A DNA stretch of 64,000 nt from Aquimarina sp. TRL1 (GCF_013365535.1 NZ_CP053590.1:4578501-4642500); one strand, 5' to 3'. Counted from the first letter of the stretch, positions 54,538 to 63,384 are shown. The notes: generated by a model not told the origin, from the sequence alone. Program-made: numbers and translations.

Positions 54538-55668
54538 CTATAAATTACTAATTGAGCGCTTGGTGATAAAGATCAAATACAGAGTAGCTGCAATGACAAT
54601 TGTATATGTCAATCCTTCTTTTCCTATAAGATCCATACTGCTTCCTATAATACAAACCCCTAAAAATCCTCCCAGTGCATCCATAAAAACAAAGGAAGCA
54701 TTGGCTGATATCTGATCTTCTTTCCTAAAGACCTTACCGATATAACCTAAACCGGTGGCGTAAATTCCTCCCATACATCCTCCCCAGATAATCAGCATAA
54801 TCAGTGCCACTCCCAAACTGGCATATACAGCCAGAGCCAGAAACACCGCACAGATTACGGAGATAAATACACAAGCATATATAATGCGAATACGATCGAT
54901 AAATACAGATAAGGAACTGACTAAAGTTCCAATACTGACACTCCCAATCATAAACATGGTCACTAATAAGGAGGACTCGCTGTAAGATAAACCATTCGCT
55001 ACACCATAGATGGTTAAAAAAGAAGGCAATCCAAAAAAGCAAACGCCCCCCAAAAGTGCTGACAGCATTACGATTTTGGCATATTTAAAAATAAATCCGA
55101 GACGGATGGTGGTATCCGTATGAATGCTTGGTTTTTGCCGAATCCCAATCAGCAAAAAAATCGGAATAACCGGAAGCATGCTATTGAGAAGGAAACGTAC
55201 ATTCATATCATCTATAAATTGTAATACTACCGGACCAGAGGCTATCCCTAATGATAAGGATGCTGAATAAAGTCCCAGAAAAAGTCCTTTTAACTTTCCT
55301 TTTGCCATCAGGTTTAACCAGGTCTGTATTACAACTAACAACATACTAGTTGTCAATCCATACATAAAAACCCCTAACAACCATCCTATAAAGCTTTCAT
55401 TCATTCCCAGAAAATAGATACAAAACATCCGAATCATAGAGGCGCCAACAATTGTTTGAGTAATCCCTAATTTTCGTACAGCCAGAGACACATGCTTAAA
55501 CAAAAGGATGGTGGCTAAAATCTCAAAAGACATCACAATTCCTATCCATGTGGTCGTATAGTTTTGTGCCTGCATGGTCAAAGGAAAAATAATATAGTTT
55601 ATACCCGAGCTTACCTGAACACAGAAGGTGGATATGATAATAATTACAGGAATAATTCTACCAGACAT
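54538..55668 (-). CDS. MFS transporter
   Basis: 376 aa from the ATG at 55668; a longer frame to 55740 overlaps the previous gene and adds a basic leader, so is rejected. About 12 TM segments (TTWIGIVMSFEILATILLF, GLFLGLYSASLSLGIASGP, SVSIGTLVSSLSVFIDRIR, ISANASFVFMDALGGFLGV). Resembles small-drug/YcaD-type MFS. As the last gene of the decarboxylase-channel operon it could export the amine product or import the substrate, instead of the usual GadC-type antiporter. Confidence 0.82.
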   Translation of the reverse strand: MSGRIIPVIIIISTFCVQVSSGINYIIFPLTMQAQNYTTTWIGIVMSFEILATILLFKHVSLAVRKLGITQTIVGASMIRMFCIYFLGMNESFIGWLLGVFMYGLTTSMLLVVIQTWLNLMAKGKLKGLFLGLYSASLSLGIASGPVVLQFIDDMNVRFLLNSMLPVIPIFLLIGIRQKPSIHTDTTIRLGFIFKYAKIVMLSALLGGVCFFGLPSFLTIYGVANGLSYSESSLLVTMFMIGSVSIGTLVSSLSVFIDRIRIIYACVFISVICAVFLALAVYASLGVALIMLIIWGGCMGGIYATGLGYIGKVFRKEDQISANASFVFMDALGGFLGVCIIGSSMDLIGKEGLTYTIVIAATLYLIFITKRSISNL

Positions 55669-55690
55669 AAGATTATTTTTAAAAAAAGGG

Positions 55691-57070
55691 TTATTCTTTG
55701 TGTTTTTCCAAATGCATTTGCAGTACGATTCCCGAAACATCAGATGCTGTTAATGGAATGACGACCATATGATATCGTCCTAGTTGATTTATTAGGGTGG
55801 CTAGATCAAACTCCCGGGCATTGCTATGACTGTTGCTATCAATAGCGGGGTGATGGTAATTTCTAAAATATGCCGCAAAGTTTTCTGTATACCTTCCTTC
55901 AATACGACAGTTTAGCTTGATATGGGTAATATCTTCTTCTATCATACCTATTTTCATCCGTATCGTATTAGAACAGCCATTATCGGCTACAAAGGCAATG
56001 AGCTTCGCTACTAATTCCTGACAATAGATAACGGAAGGACCGTATACCCTACTCGGCATTTTTGTTTCCTGACTGATCTCTAATACTATCTGTCGTGTAC
56101 TCATTTCTAATACAAGACCTGAAAACAAGTCATCGAGATCAAAATTCTCATACCCGATTAATACAGCGGCTTGCTCCTGCTTACTCTCTTTATAGGCTAT
56201 TACATGGGTAATCCAGTTGTACAATTGTTTTTGATACTTCTCCTTTTGGACTCCTCTATACAACAACCTATTATTGATTTTCTTTAGTACTGCTATACTT
56301 TCTGAATTCGCTTCTCGTATCGTATGATGTAACTGGTCCACTGTCTGAATATACAGTTGACTATTATCAAGAGTTTTCTGTGTATGCTTACGAATATACA
56401 AGATTAACAACCCTATGATTAATCCTATAAAAAGAATAATGACTGCAGACTTTTCGAATGCAATATTAATAGGTTCCAAACGCTTGTAAAAGTTATTTAA
56501 TTCCAGATCCATTCCCAATACACCTACAAAAGTGCCTTTAGAATCATAAAATGGCGCGTATCCACTGATAAAAATCCCCCATTCATCCTGATAGGCATTC
56601 GAAACAGTTGTGGTTTGTTCTTTTAGGGCTGTCAATAACTCCGGAGCAGGATCTGTATACGGGTCCATTAGAGCTGGTGCCTGATCCGGTACCCCATCAT
56701 TATCATTATCATCCTGCGGACTGGGGTTCAGTACAAAATACACCTCATCATCCCTAAGTACCGTGGTATATATATAGCGGATGTCTTTAGACGCTGCTCG
56801 AATCTTTTCCAGCGGATCATTATGTGCTATAAACAGACTATCGCTTCTGTCAGTGTGTTTATTAAATAATTGGTGTTTATCTCCGTCAATGGTAGTAGCT
56901 GCTGCTTCTACATTTGATTTTAGTCCGATTTTGATCTCTGCTTCTAAAGCTTCAATAGATTTCAGGTAGGTAAGGTAAGTAGAGAAAAAGATGAGTACTA
57001 CTACGATAAAAGCAGTTGTAATTGCTTCTGTTTTGGGTCTGATATGGGCCATTATTTTATGCGTATTCAT
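55691..57070 (-). CDS. Cache-domain membrane sensor with degenerate kinase-like C-terminus
   Basis: 459 aa. TM1 at 17-36, periplasmic Cache-type domain to about 205 (DIRYIYTTVLRDDEVYFVLNP, FISGYAPFYDSKGTFVGVLGMDLE), TM2 at 208-226. The Cache loop holds DDNDNDGVPDQAP (120-132), an Asp-rich calcium-binding-like motif. The cytoplasmic half has a helical dimer region without an H-box and a weak ATPase-like region (VAKLIAFVADNGCSNTIRMKI) lacking clear G boxes. Probably a signal-sensing scaffold or a diverged kinase. 12 bases after the channel gene. Confidence 0.75.
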   Translation of the reverse strand: MNTHKIMAHIRPKTEAITTAFIVVVLIFFSTYLTYLKSIEALEAEIKIGLKSNVEAAATTIDGDKHQLFNKHTDRSDSLFIAHNDPLEKIRAASKDIRYIYTTVLRDDEVYFVLNPSPQDDNDNDGVPDQAPALMDPYTDPAPELLTALKEQTTTVSNAYQDEWGIFISGYAPFYDSKGTFVGVLGMDLELNNFYKRLEPINIAFEKSAVIILFIGLIIGLLILYIRKHTQKTLDNSQLYIQTVDQLHHTIREANSESIAVLKKINNRLLYRGVQKEKYQKQLYNWITHVIAYKESKQEQAAVLIGYENFDLDDLFSGLVLEMSTRQIVLEISQETKMPSRVYGPSVIYCQELVAKLIAFVADNGCSNTIRMKIGMIEEDITHIKLNCRIEGRYTENFAAYFRNYHHPAIDSNSHSNAREFDLATLINQLGRYHMVVIPLTASDVSGIVLQMHLEKHKE

Positions 57071-57082
57071 AGGATTCGTTTT

Positions 57083-58165
57083 TTAATATAAAAATGCAAT
57101 AGCTTGTAGTATCGTAAGCACAAAAAATGCAATGGGGAATATATAGCGACAGTAGCGCATCAGATTTTTATACGATGCCTTGGATTTTTTCTTCAGGATA
57201 GAGTTCCCTATGACAATCATTACCAGATTGATGAATATGCTCAGATACCCCAGAGTAATCAGTGATTCTATAAAGGTTCTATACGGCAAATTAGGCAGTA
57301 TACTCGAGGCATTGAAGTTAAAAGCTACCAGAGTTAACATCAGGGTAAAACTGGTCGCTAGTTGATCAGACATACTTTTAATCCAGAAAACAGACCACGA
57401 TATACTGATAATAAGAAATAATGGAAAAATGAACTGCCAAAAATAATAGACTACCGAGCGCGTAGCTGTAATTTCTATATTATATCTGGAAAAACTAATA
57501 GGATCTTTTTCATTTAAATGAGAATATTTATGGGCACTGATAAATGCTTTTTTATCTGTGATCTTCCATTCTTCGGTGATCTCACCTTGCGTATAATACA
57601 GCTCCGGGGTTACTTCTGAAAAGAAAAGAGTATTAGTATCATAGGAGAAGCCCTCTAACTGTACGACAAATTTCTGGCTGTCAAAAGGAAATTTCCTAAA
57701 GTTCATCTCTGTCGTAAAAACCGCATTAAACCGTTCATTATATGTGATTTTCCCATTGGGATGAATGATAATCTGTTTATTGGATACATTGCGGTTTCCG
57801 ATTACATTAATAAACTCAAATGCAGGGATCCATATCAACTTTCCAATAATCTCATCAGCATTGTTATTTTCATAAATTCGTATATCCTGAGCAGCTTTAT
57901 CAAAAGCATCATTATACCAGCTTGCTACAAAATATCCATCAACACTATAGGTTTCGTCTACGGTATTAATCCCATAAATCTTATTCACCTGTATCTTGAC
58001 ATCCATCGCTACCGGCGTTTTTGGAATACCCGCTAACTCAGGATGCGTTATTAATCCGTCTGCATCATCCGGCTTATCATTTCCATAAACAGTCAATATA
58101 CCAAACAATAAAACCGAAAACCACACGAAACAGCTCCGTACTATATGATCAAGTAGTGTATTCAT
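57083..58165 (-). CDS. Pentameric ligand-gated ion channel (Cys-loop receptor homologue)
   Basis: 360 aa. Signal peptide (VWFSVLLFGILTVYG), extracellular domain of about 200 residues, four TM helices (239-262, 269-288, 298-320, 341-359), the full architecture of GLIC/ELIC-type channels. Signatures: WIPAFEFINVIGN (loop A region), the FPFDSQ core of the Cys loop (159-164) without the two cysteines, as usual in bacteria, and pre-M1 TATRSVVYYFWQFIFPLFLI with the conserved Pro248. An Asp (D268 in MSDQL) sits at the mouth of M2, near the GLIC -2' Glu, suggesting cation selectivity. Start overlaps the decarboxylase stop by 17 bases. Confidence 0.88.
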   Translation of the reverse strand: MNTLLDHIVRSCFVWFSVLLFGILTVYGNDKPDDADGLITHPELAGIPKTPVAMDVKIQVNKIYGINTVDETYSVDGYFVASWYNDAFDKAAQDIRIYENNNADEIIGKLIWIPAFEFINVIGNRNVSNKQIIIHPNGKITYNERFNAVFTTEMNFRKFPFDSQKFVVQLEGFSYDTNTLFFSEVTPELYYTQGEITEEWKITDKKAFISAHKYSHLNEKDPISFSRYNIEITATRSVVYYFWQFIFPLFLIISISWSVFWIKSMSDQLATSFTLMLTLVAFNFNASSILPNLPYRTFIESLITLGYLSIFINLVMIVIGNSILKKKSKASYKNLMRYCRYIFPIAFFVLTILQAIAFLY

Positions 58166-59420
58166 TTTTTACGATTTTATAACATTCTTCCAGATCTTCT
58201 ACTAATCGAAAAATCATCTCCAGTGTCATATCTTTTCTGATGACAATTCGCATCACCGTATCTTCTAATTCCCCAGAGAGTTTATAATAGGGTAACATCC
58301 ACTTTCGCTTTCTTAATAACTCAGTATAGATCACTAAAGGGAAAGAGGGTTCTTCTGTAAACTTAAATGCTACTATGGGTAAGGTACTTTCTGACACCAG
58401 TTGCAGGAAATTGCATTTTTGAATGGCTTCTGTCAGAATCTCGGCATTCCACAAACAGTTTTCTATAATATTCTTATACCCATTCATTCCATAATGCAAA
58501 AAGCAGAATTGCTGGGCTATAATCAGGGAAGATGAACGGGAAAAGCTTACCGTAAAAGATTTTGATACCCCATAGAGGTATTCTGCAGTAGTTTTTAATT
58601 CTTCGGGGAAACAGTTTTGGTCTCTAAACAAAAGCCATCCCAAGCCGGGATATACCAAACCGTACTTATGTCCGGAAAGGTTTATCGACTTTACAAGGGG
58701 TAACCTGAAGTCCCATCGTACTTTTTGCAAATGTGCTACAAATGGATATACAAACCCTCCGATGGCTGCATCTACATGAATTCCTACATCCCATCCGTAT
58801 TGCGTATTAACTGCTTCCAGCATCTCATTGATTTGTACAATCGGGTCACAAAATCCTACATAGGTGCATCCCAGAACTGCCACTACTCCTATGGTATTTT
58901 CATCAATAGAGGCTCTCACGGCTTCTATCGGGTATTCATTAACAATATGAAGGGGGACTTCCCTAACCTGGATATCTAAAAACCGGGCAGATTTATGCCA
59001 AGATATATGTGCATTGCTACAGAGCACCAAATTAGGATCTCCTTGATTTCCATTTTGTTTCCATCTCCATTTAGCAGCCAGTAACGCCATAAAAATCGCT
59101 TCAGAAGAGCCTGTGGTAGAACTTCCGCAAATATCATTCTCATCGGGTACATGTAATAAATTCCCTATAATTTTAACCAGACGTTCATGAATAATGGTCG
59201 TTTGTGAATACTCATTTTTATTAATCATATTCTTTCCCAGAGTGAGTTGTATAAGTAACTTTGCCTCAGCAGGCATTTCTATAGCTGTATAACTTCCCAG
59301 ATCATAATTAGGCAATCCATCTTTTTCTAATTCTTTTGATATTCGTTCCAGTGCTTCATAGGCAGGGATTCCTTCCTGAAGCACATGTATTTTTTCATAA
59401 GGCGTGTTATTATTTTGCAT
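58149..59420 (-). CDS. Glutamate decarboxylase-like PLP enzyme
   Basis: 423 aa, group II decarboxylase. IHERLVKIIGNLLH, GSSTTGSSEAIFMALLAAKWRW, IHVDAAIGGFVYPFVA (Asp217) and VKSINLSGHKYGLVYPGLGW (PLP Lys252) are the GadB/GAD signatures; VWDFRLP-like RWDFRLPLVKS matches E. coli GadB closely. Expected reaction: L-glutamate to GABA plus CO2, consuming one proton. About 40 residues shorter than GadB, mainly at the termini, so pH-switch tails may be missing. Shares an operon with the ion channel. Confidence 0.9.
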   Translation of the reverse strand: MQNNNTPYEKIHVLQEGIPAYEALERISKELEKDGLPNYDLGSYTAIEMPAEAKLLIQLTLGKNMINKNEYSQTTIIHERLVKIIGNLLHVPDENDICGSSTTGSSEAIFMALLAAKWRWKQNGNQGDPNLVLCSNAHISWHKSARFLDIQVREVPLHIVNEYPIEAVRASIDENTIGVVAVLGCTYVGFCDPIVQINEMLEAVNTQYGWDVGIHVDAAIGGFVYPFVAHLQKVRWDFRLPLVKSINLSGHKYGLVYPGLGWLLFRDQNCFPEELKTTAEYLYGVSKSFTVSFSRSSSLIIAQQFCFLHYGMNGYKNIIENCLWNAEILTEAIQKCNFLQLVSESTLPIVAFKFTEEPSFPLVIYTELLRKRKWMLPYYKLSGELEDTVMRIVIRKDMTLEMIFRLVEDLEECYKIVKNEYTT

Positions 59421-59455
59421 AGATCAAACAAGGTTAAGTTAGGTTATGATGTTAA

Positions 59456-60241
59456 TTACTGTAAACTCAGGTTGCATCCTGCCTGATAATGAGTGGTCTT
59501 TTCTGCAATGATATAGGTGGTTCCTAAAGAAAAAGAAACAACTGCCTTTTTATGCAATGTTGTATGTGCTGCTAATCTCAGCGTAGCATCTCTAAACCCA
59601 TCAGTAGCTGGTATCCCCTCAATAGATACAGTATTACTGCGATAGGCTACACTTCCACTCAAATCTATATATTTCCCTTTCTTTTTGAAGAGTGTTTCGT
59701 TTACCGTAAGAATGGTATAGATCTCTTCTTTATTATTAACATAAATCTGTAGGTATGGATTGAGGTATTTCGTATAACCGATCCCTGCTGTAACTTCATA
59801 AAAATTGGTATTGTACTCCACTCCCAAAGCACTATCAGCAGGCGCATAATAATACACCCCACCGATGGAAAAAGAAATGTTTCTGGCGATTTCATTTTGA
59901 TAACTCATCGTAACTGAGGTTTCCAGATTATGGGTAGTAGACTTTACTCCAAAACTCGTCCAGATATTAAGTGATAATCCGGTATCATATAATGTATAGG
60001 TAGTACTGGGCTGTATGGCTTCATAATCTGTTACAATATCCCTCCATATATAATTAGACGTTACATATAGCTGAAAATCCAATACACTGGGGGGTTCTTT
60101 TGTCGGGGTATCTGATATTTTTGATATCATGGGGGTTTCTTTTGGGATTTCAATAGGGATAGTGTCCTGCCCCATCAATACGGAAGGACAAGCTACCCAC
60201 AAAAGAAAATAACTTAGGTAGGTTGGTTTATTCATGACCAT
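59456..60241 (-). CDS. Outer-membrane beta-barrel protein (TorF/Gcw_chp-like putative porin)
   Basis: 261 aa. Signal peptide (LSYFLLWVACPSVLMGQ), proline-rich spacer, then LDFQLYVTSNYIWRDIVTDYEAIQPSTTY and later alternating strands (FSIGGVYYYAPADS, FYEVTAGIGYTKYLNPYLQI), the pattern of the TorF/Gcw_chp family. Probably lets a small solute through the outer membrane. First gene of the operon with GAD, channel, sensor and MFS; 35 bases before GAD. Confidence 0.7.
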   Translation of the reverse strand: MVMNKPTYLSYFLLWVACPSVLMGQDTIPIEIPKETPMISKISDTPTKEPPSVLDFQLYVTSNYIWRDIVTDYEAIQPSTTYTLYDTGLSLNIWTSFGVKSTTHNLETSVTMSYQNEIARNISFSIGGVYYYAPADSALGVEYNTNFYEVTAGIGYTKYLNPYLQIYVNNKEEIYTILTVNETLFKKKGKYIDLSGSVAYRSNTVSIEGIPATDGFRDATLRLAAHTTLHKKAVVSFSLGTTYIIAEKTTHYQAGCNLSLQ

Positions 60242-60450
60242 GGTTTTAATCGTTTATTTCGTTGTTTTTTTGCGGTTGTGGAGTTGGGAACATGCTTCTT
60301 TTACTGTAGCAGTTTCATATCATACACAGGTACACTACTCAGCGAAATACATGGTGTGTATACATACTGTTACGGATAGACAACAATGAAGTGATACTGT
60401 AAGAAACAAAGGATATTTTATTGATTTTCAAAAGATATACAATCTCCTTC

Positions 60451-60915
60451 CTAACCAGGTATCTGAGCTCGCAGGGCTTTCTCATACCCCTCGATCAACT
60501 TATTCAACCCTTCTGTATTTTCCTGAGGTTTGATGACTAAATCTAACTTTGCTGAAGGTTGTTTGGTACTGGTATTCCACTCTGAATTTTCTGCTGATTT
60601 ATTACTAAAGCTTACCAGGAGCTCATCATTCTCAATAGCAATATCTAAGTTGGTCGTGAATCTTAATTCTTCAATTCTGGCAGATGAAATAGGCACCACT
60701 GTCAGCAAAGGAACTTCTACAATATGCTCGGATACGGTACCGTCTGTGGTTGTCCTGGGGTAATTAATACTTACTGTTTTGGCGGTATATCGTTCTGTTT
60801 CTTCATCCTGATCAAAAAAATCATTGATGACCTGATCTTGAGAGTTTGCTAAGGTCGCATTGGCGATCTCAGCTGCATCATTGATAGCTTCTACTAGTTT
60901 CTTTAATTTAATCAT
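60451..60915 (-). CDS. DUF2589-like protein, short paralogue
   Basis: 154 aa. VPLLTVVPISSARIEELRFTTNLDI matches the conserved DUF2589 core (PLLTxxPxxSLxVxxVxxxFxxEI) of the two neighbouring genes, but the Ala-rich N-terminal domain is replaced by a shorter helix (INDAAEIANATLANSQDQV). Its ATG overlaps the zinc-ribbon stop by 4 bases. Function unknown; last gene of this unit. Confidence 0.6.
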   Translation of the reverse strand: MIKLKKLVEAINDAAEIANATLANSQDQVINDFFDQDEETERYTAKTVSINYPRTTTDGTVSEHIVEVPLLTVVPISSARIEELRFTTNLDIAIENDELLVSFSNKSAENSEWNTSTKQPSAKLDLVIKPQENTEGLNKLIEGYEKALRAQIPG

Positions 60916-61112
60916 GGTGCAGTTTTAAATGAGTTTTTCTTTATTTTATCGAATTCTTCCATGGAGGAGGCTACAGTATCCTTACTCTCCCGGGATAACT
61001 TTATACTTGCATTACACCCACTACAGGTAAATCCTTTCCCCTGCAACAGGATGTGTACATCAAAGGGTATAGGGGTTCCGCAATTCGGACAATTGATACG
61101 TTGTTCAAACAT
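60912..61112 (-). CDS. Zinc-ribbon protein, 66 aa
   Basis: INCPNCGTPIPFDVHILLQG and FTCSGCNASIKL supply a CPxCG...CxxC zinc ribbon. The C-terminal half is charged and helical. It is 14 bases after the DUF2589 gene at 61127 and overlaps the next gene by 4, so translation is coupled on both sides. Probably a structural or assembly partner. Confidence 0.72.
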   Translation of the reverse strand: MFEQRINCPNCGTPIPFDVHILLQGKGFTCSGCNASIKLSRESKDTVASSMEEFDKIKKNSFKTAP

Positions 61113-61126
61113 GATATTTCTTGGTT

Positions 61127-61741
61127 TTATTTATTGGCTGTTATTGCTTTTCGCTCCAATGAACTCGAGCTGATATTCTTGGTATATAAGTCTAATAATG
61201 CTGTAAATCCTACTGGTAAGGGTAAGGTTCCTGCATTCATCTCTACAGACAACTTTGATGCATTGCGCCTTTGATATTGATTTTGTTCTTTAGTACTCGA
61301 GTCATAGCTCACAGCACCTTTTAGCTGTGCTTCATCTTTCCCCTTTTCCCCTTTTTTAGTAGTTGTAACAGATTCATCATTTTGGGATATGATTTCCAAA
61401 TCAAATTTTACATTGACTTCTTTTACCGACAATGAATTAAACGGAATCAATGTCAGTAATGGAACCTGAAATGTAGAGGTAACTTGTTCCATTTTGGGCG
61501 TTCCTTTCTCTTCCTTATCTGACAAAAGTGTATTCTTAGTGATGGTCATGCTAATCATTTTGGGATGATATACATCTTCTCCAAACCCATCATCATTCTC
61601 CACATCAAAACAAGTATCCATCAAAAAAGCAGTTTGTTTTTTAGCCATAGCAGCATTAGCACTGGCTGCAGCTACAAATGGAGCCGCTAATAATTGCTCT
61701 ATTGCAATCCCCTGACTATTATTTGGTGTTTTCTTTGCCAT
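61127..61741 (-). CDS. DUF2589 domain-containing protein
   Basis: 204 aa. IAIEQLLAAPFVAAASANAAMAKKQTAFLMDTCF, then QVPLLTLIPFNSLSVKEVNVKFDLEI and, at the end, LSVEMNAGTLPLPVGFTALLDLY are the DUF2589 signatures. No signal peptide. Members form long tandem families in diverse bacteria with unknown role. Middle gene of the run. Confidence 0.8.
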   Translation of the reverse strand: MAKKTPNNSQGIAIEQLLAAPFVAAASANAAMAKKQTAFLMDTCFDVENDDGFGEDVYHPKMISMTITKNTLLSDKEEKGTPKMEQVTSTFQVPLLTLIPFNSLSVKEVNVKFDLEIISQNDESVTTTKKGEKGKDEAQLKGAVSYDSSTKEQNQYQRRNASKLSVEMNAGTLPLPVGFTALLDLYTKNISSSSLERKAITANK

Positions 61742-61810
61742 ATGATTTATGTGTTAATATGTTGAGAAAAGAGGCACGGTTCCCACCGAACCTCTTTTAC
61801 ACAGCTATGA

Positions 61811-62467
61811 TTATGCTTTAGTAGCAGGTAATTCAATCGGTTCAATAGCATTAGAAAACGCCTGAATGATGGTCGTAACCCCTTTAGGTAATGGCAACTG
61901 ACCTGCATGTACACCTACTGTATACTTGGCAGAGTTGCTCTTCTCGTAGTGAGAGTTTCTGGATTTGGTATCTTCACTAGAGTAACTGGCAGATCCCTGA
62001 ATTGTAGCAGAGAAACATCCATATCCTACTTTAGCTTCGAAACTTACTTCTCCTGATTTTTTCTGAGTAGAAGACTCTGACTCTTCTTCTCCATAACTAG
62101 ATTTCACTTCCATTTCGAACCCTATATCTACCGTTTCCACTGCTAATGAGTTTAATGGAATAATCGTTAGTATTGGCAAATTGAACTTGGTTACCACAGT
62201 ATCAACTTGTGCCGGCGTATCTACTGTACCATCTTCCTTTAATACAGCAGGAGTTAATACCCCTCGTTCCAATTCCATACTGATCATAATGGGCTTGTAA
62301 TTATCCCCATCTTTTTCTTTTGAGAAACACGTATCCAATAAAAATTTGGTTTGTGTTAATGCCATGTTCGCATTTGCTTTTGCAGCTGCATTCAACGGTC
62401 CTCCTATTAAGGAATCCATAGGTAACCCGGAAAATTGCTGCGCCATAGAGACTAAGTTCTTCGACAT
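61811..62467 (-). CDS. DUF2589 domain-containing protein
   Basis: 218 aa. LIGGPLNAAAKANANMALTQ and NLPILTIIPLNSLAVETVDIGFEMEV, and the ending YTVGVHAGQLPLPKGVTTII, mirror the 61127 protein by clear paralogy. A Ser/Glu-rich linker (EEESESSTQKK) lies in the middle. First gene of the DUF2589 unit; 329 bases upstream lies the peptidoglycan-enzyme-like gene. Confidence 0.82.
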   Translation of the reverse strand: MSKNLVSMAQQFSGLPMDSLIGGPLNAAAKANANMALTQTKFLLDTCFSKEKDGDNYKPIMISMELERGVLTPAVLKEDGTVDTPAQVDTVVTKFNLPILTIIPLNSLAVETVDIGFEMEVKSSYGEEESESSTQKKSGEVSFEAKVGYGCFSATIQGSASYSSEDTKSRNSHYEKSNSAKYTVGVHAGQLPLPKGVTTIIQAFSNAIEPIELPATKA

Positions 62468-62796
62468 AATTTTTTGTTTTAATTAATTTGTGAAATAATT
62501 GAATCCTTTCTGATAGCTATATTCTCTACATTCGATGCTGGATTAAAAAGTACAGACCGGTACGATTCCATCTACAGAATGGTACAACATCGAAAAGTCT
62601 GAGCGTATCGCTATAGAAAAAAGGGGGGATAGACTGTTGCTTTACTATATTCGTAACTGTTAGCTATATTGTTACTACGCTATTAATCTCTATAAATAAT
62701 ATCCAGAAAACTTCTGCCAAGTTAGACTAATAGCTTCTTAACAATTTCCAGCATATTTCAGAAAACAAATGATAGTTGCAAAAATCCCCCTTTATC
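62468..62796. other. 329-base intergenic region, probable promoter of the DUF2589 unit
   Basis: No gene. A TAnnTTTG element for the minus strand is not evident. No clear hairpin with a T tract after the 62797 gene. Confidence 0.4.
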
Positions 62797-63384
62797 TTAA
62801 TGTGAAAAATCACTTTCTTCTAACAGAGTGTATGAGTATTGCTTATGAGCCGATTTTTTGCAAATTTCCATGAAGAAATTAAAATCTGATGCCTTTTTAA
62901 ATACCTGACAACCAGCAGACCATTTTTCTACGACTGTAGAGGCTGTTTTAGCATTACTACGGTGAATATTAATCCCAAAAACTCCTTCATAAATCGTTCC
63001 GCCTTGATCTATCTTATTGTCTTTGGTATTATCTCTCCAAATCTTTATAGGTCGTTTTTGTTTCAGGGCTTCGTATTTTCCCTGATGCAACCCTACCTCA
63101 TAGATATTGATATATTGCCCCGGAACAACGATAGCGGTTCCATTTACATTCATAGGGTGTTGTAACCAATAAGTTCCCGGATCTGTAGTGATTGGAAATT
63201 CATGTATTTGTGCTGCTCCATTTTCGTCTTTGTAAATCAGATATAACCAGTCATCAAATGAATTAGCGATTAACTGCTCGCTACGCACGCCGATGATGTT
63301 TACTGTGAATGGTTTCCCGTCGTCAAAAAACTGATATCCTTTGATATCCAGTACTTCTTGTATTCGTTCTAAGGCAAATTGCAT
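62797..63384 (-). CDS. L,D-transpeptidase-like (YkuD-type) protein
   Basis: 195 aa, no signal peptide. FGINIHRSNAKTA and EKWSAGCQVFKKASDF supply a His and a SxGC Cys in the order and spacing of YkuD-type cysteine transpeptidases/peptidases. ITTDPGTYWLQHPMN and GQYINIYEVGLHQGKYEAL resemble phage and effector peptidoglycan-active proteins. Without a secretion signal it would need lysis or a dedicated exporter. Neighbours the DUF2589 unit on the same strand. Confidence 0.65.
   Translation of the reverse strand: MQFALERIQEVLDIKGYQFFDDGKPFTVNIIGVRSEQLIANSFDDWLYLIYKDENGAAQIHEFPITTDPGTYWLQHPMNVNGTAIVVPGQYINIYEVGLHQGKYEALKQKRPIKIWRDNTKDNKIDQGGTIYEGVFGINIHRSNAKTASTVVEKWSAGCQVFKKASDFNFFMEICKKSAHKQYSYTLLEESDFSH

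Noticed and set aside
60451..63384. Contractile injection system or prophage
   Set aside because: No sheath, tube, baseplate, capsid, portal or terminase genes within view; only the YkuD-like protein hints at phage.
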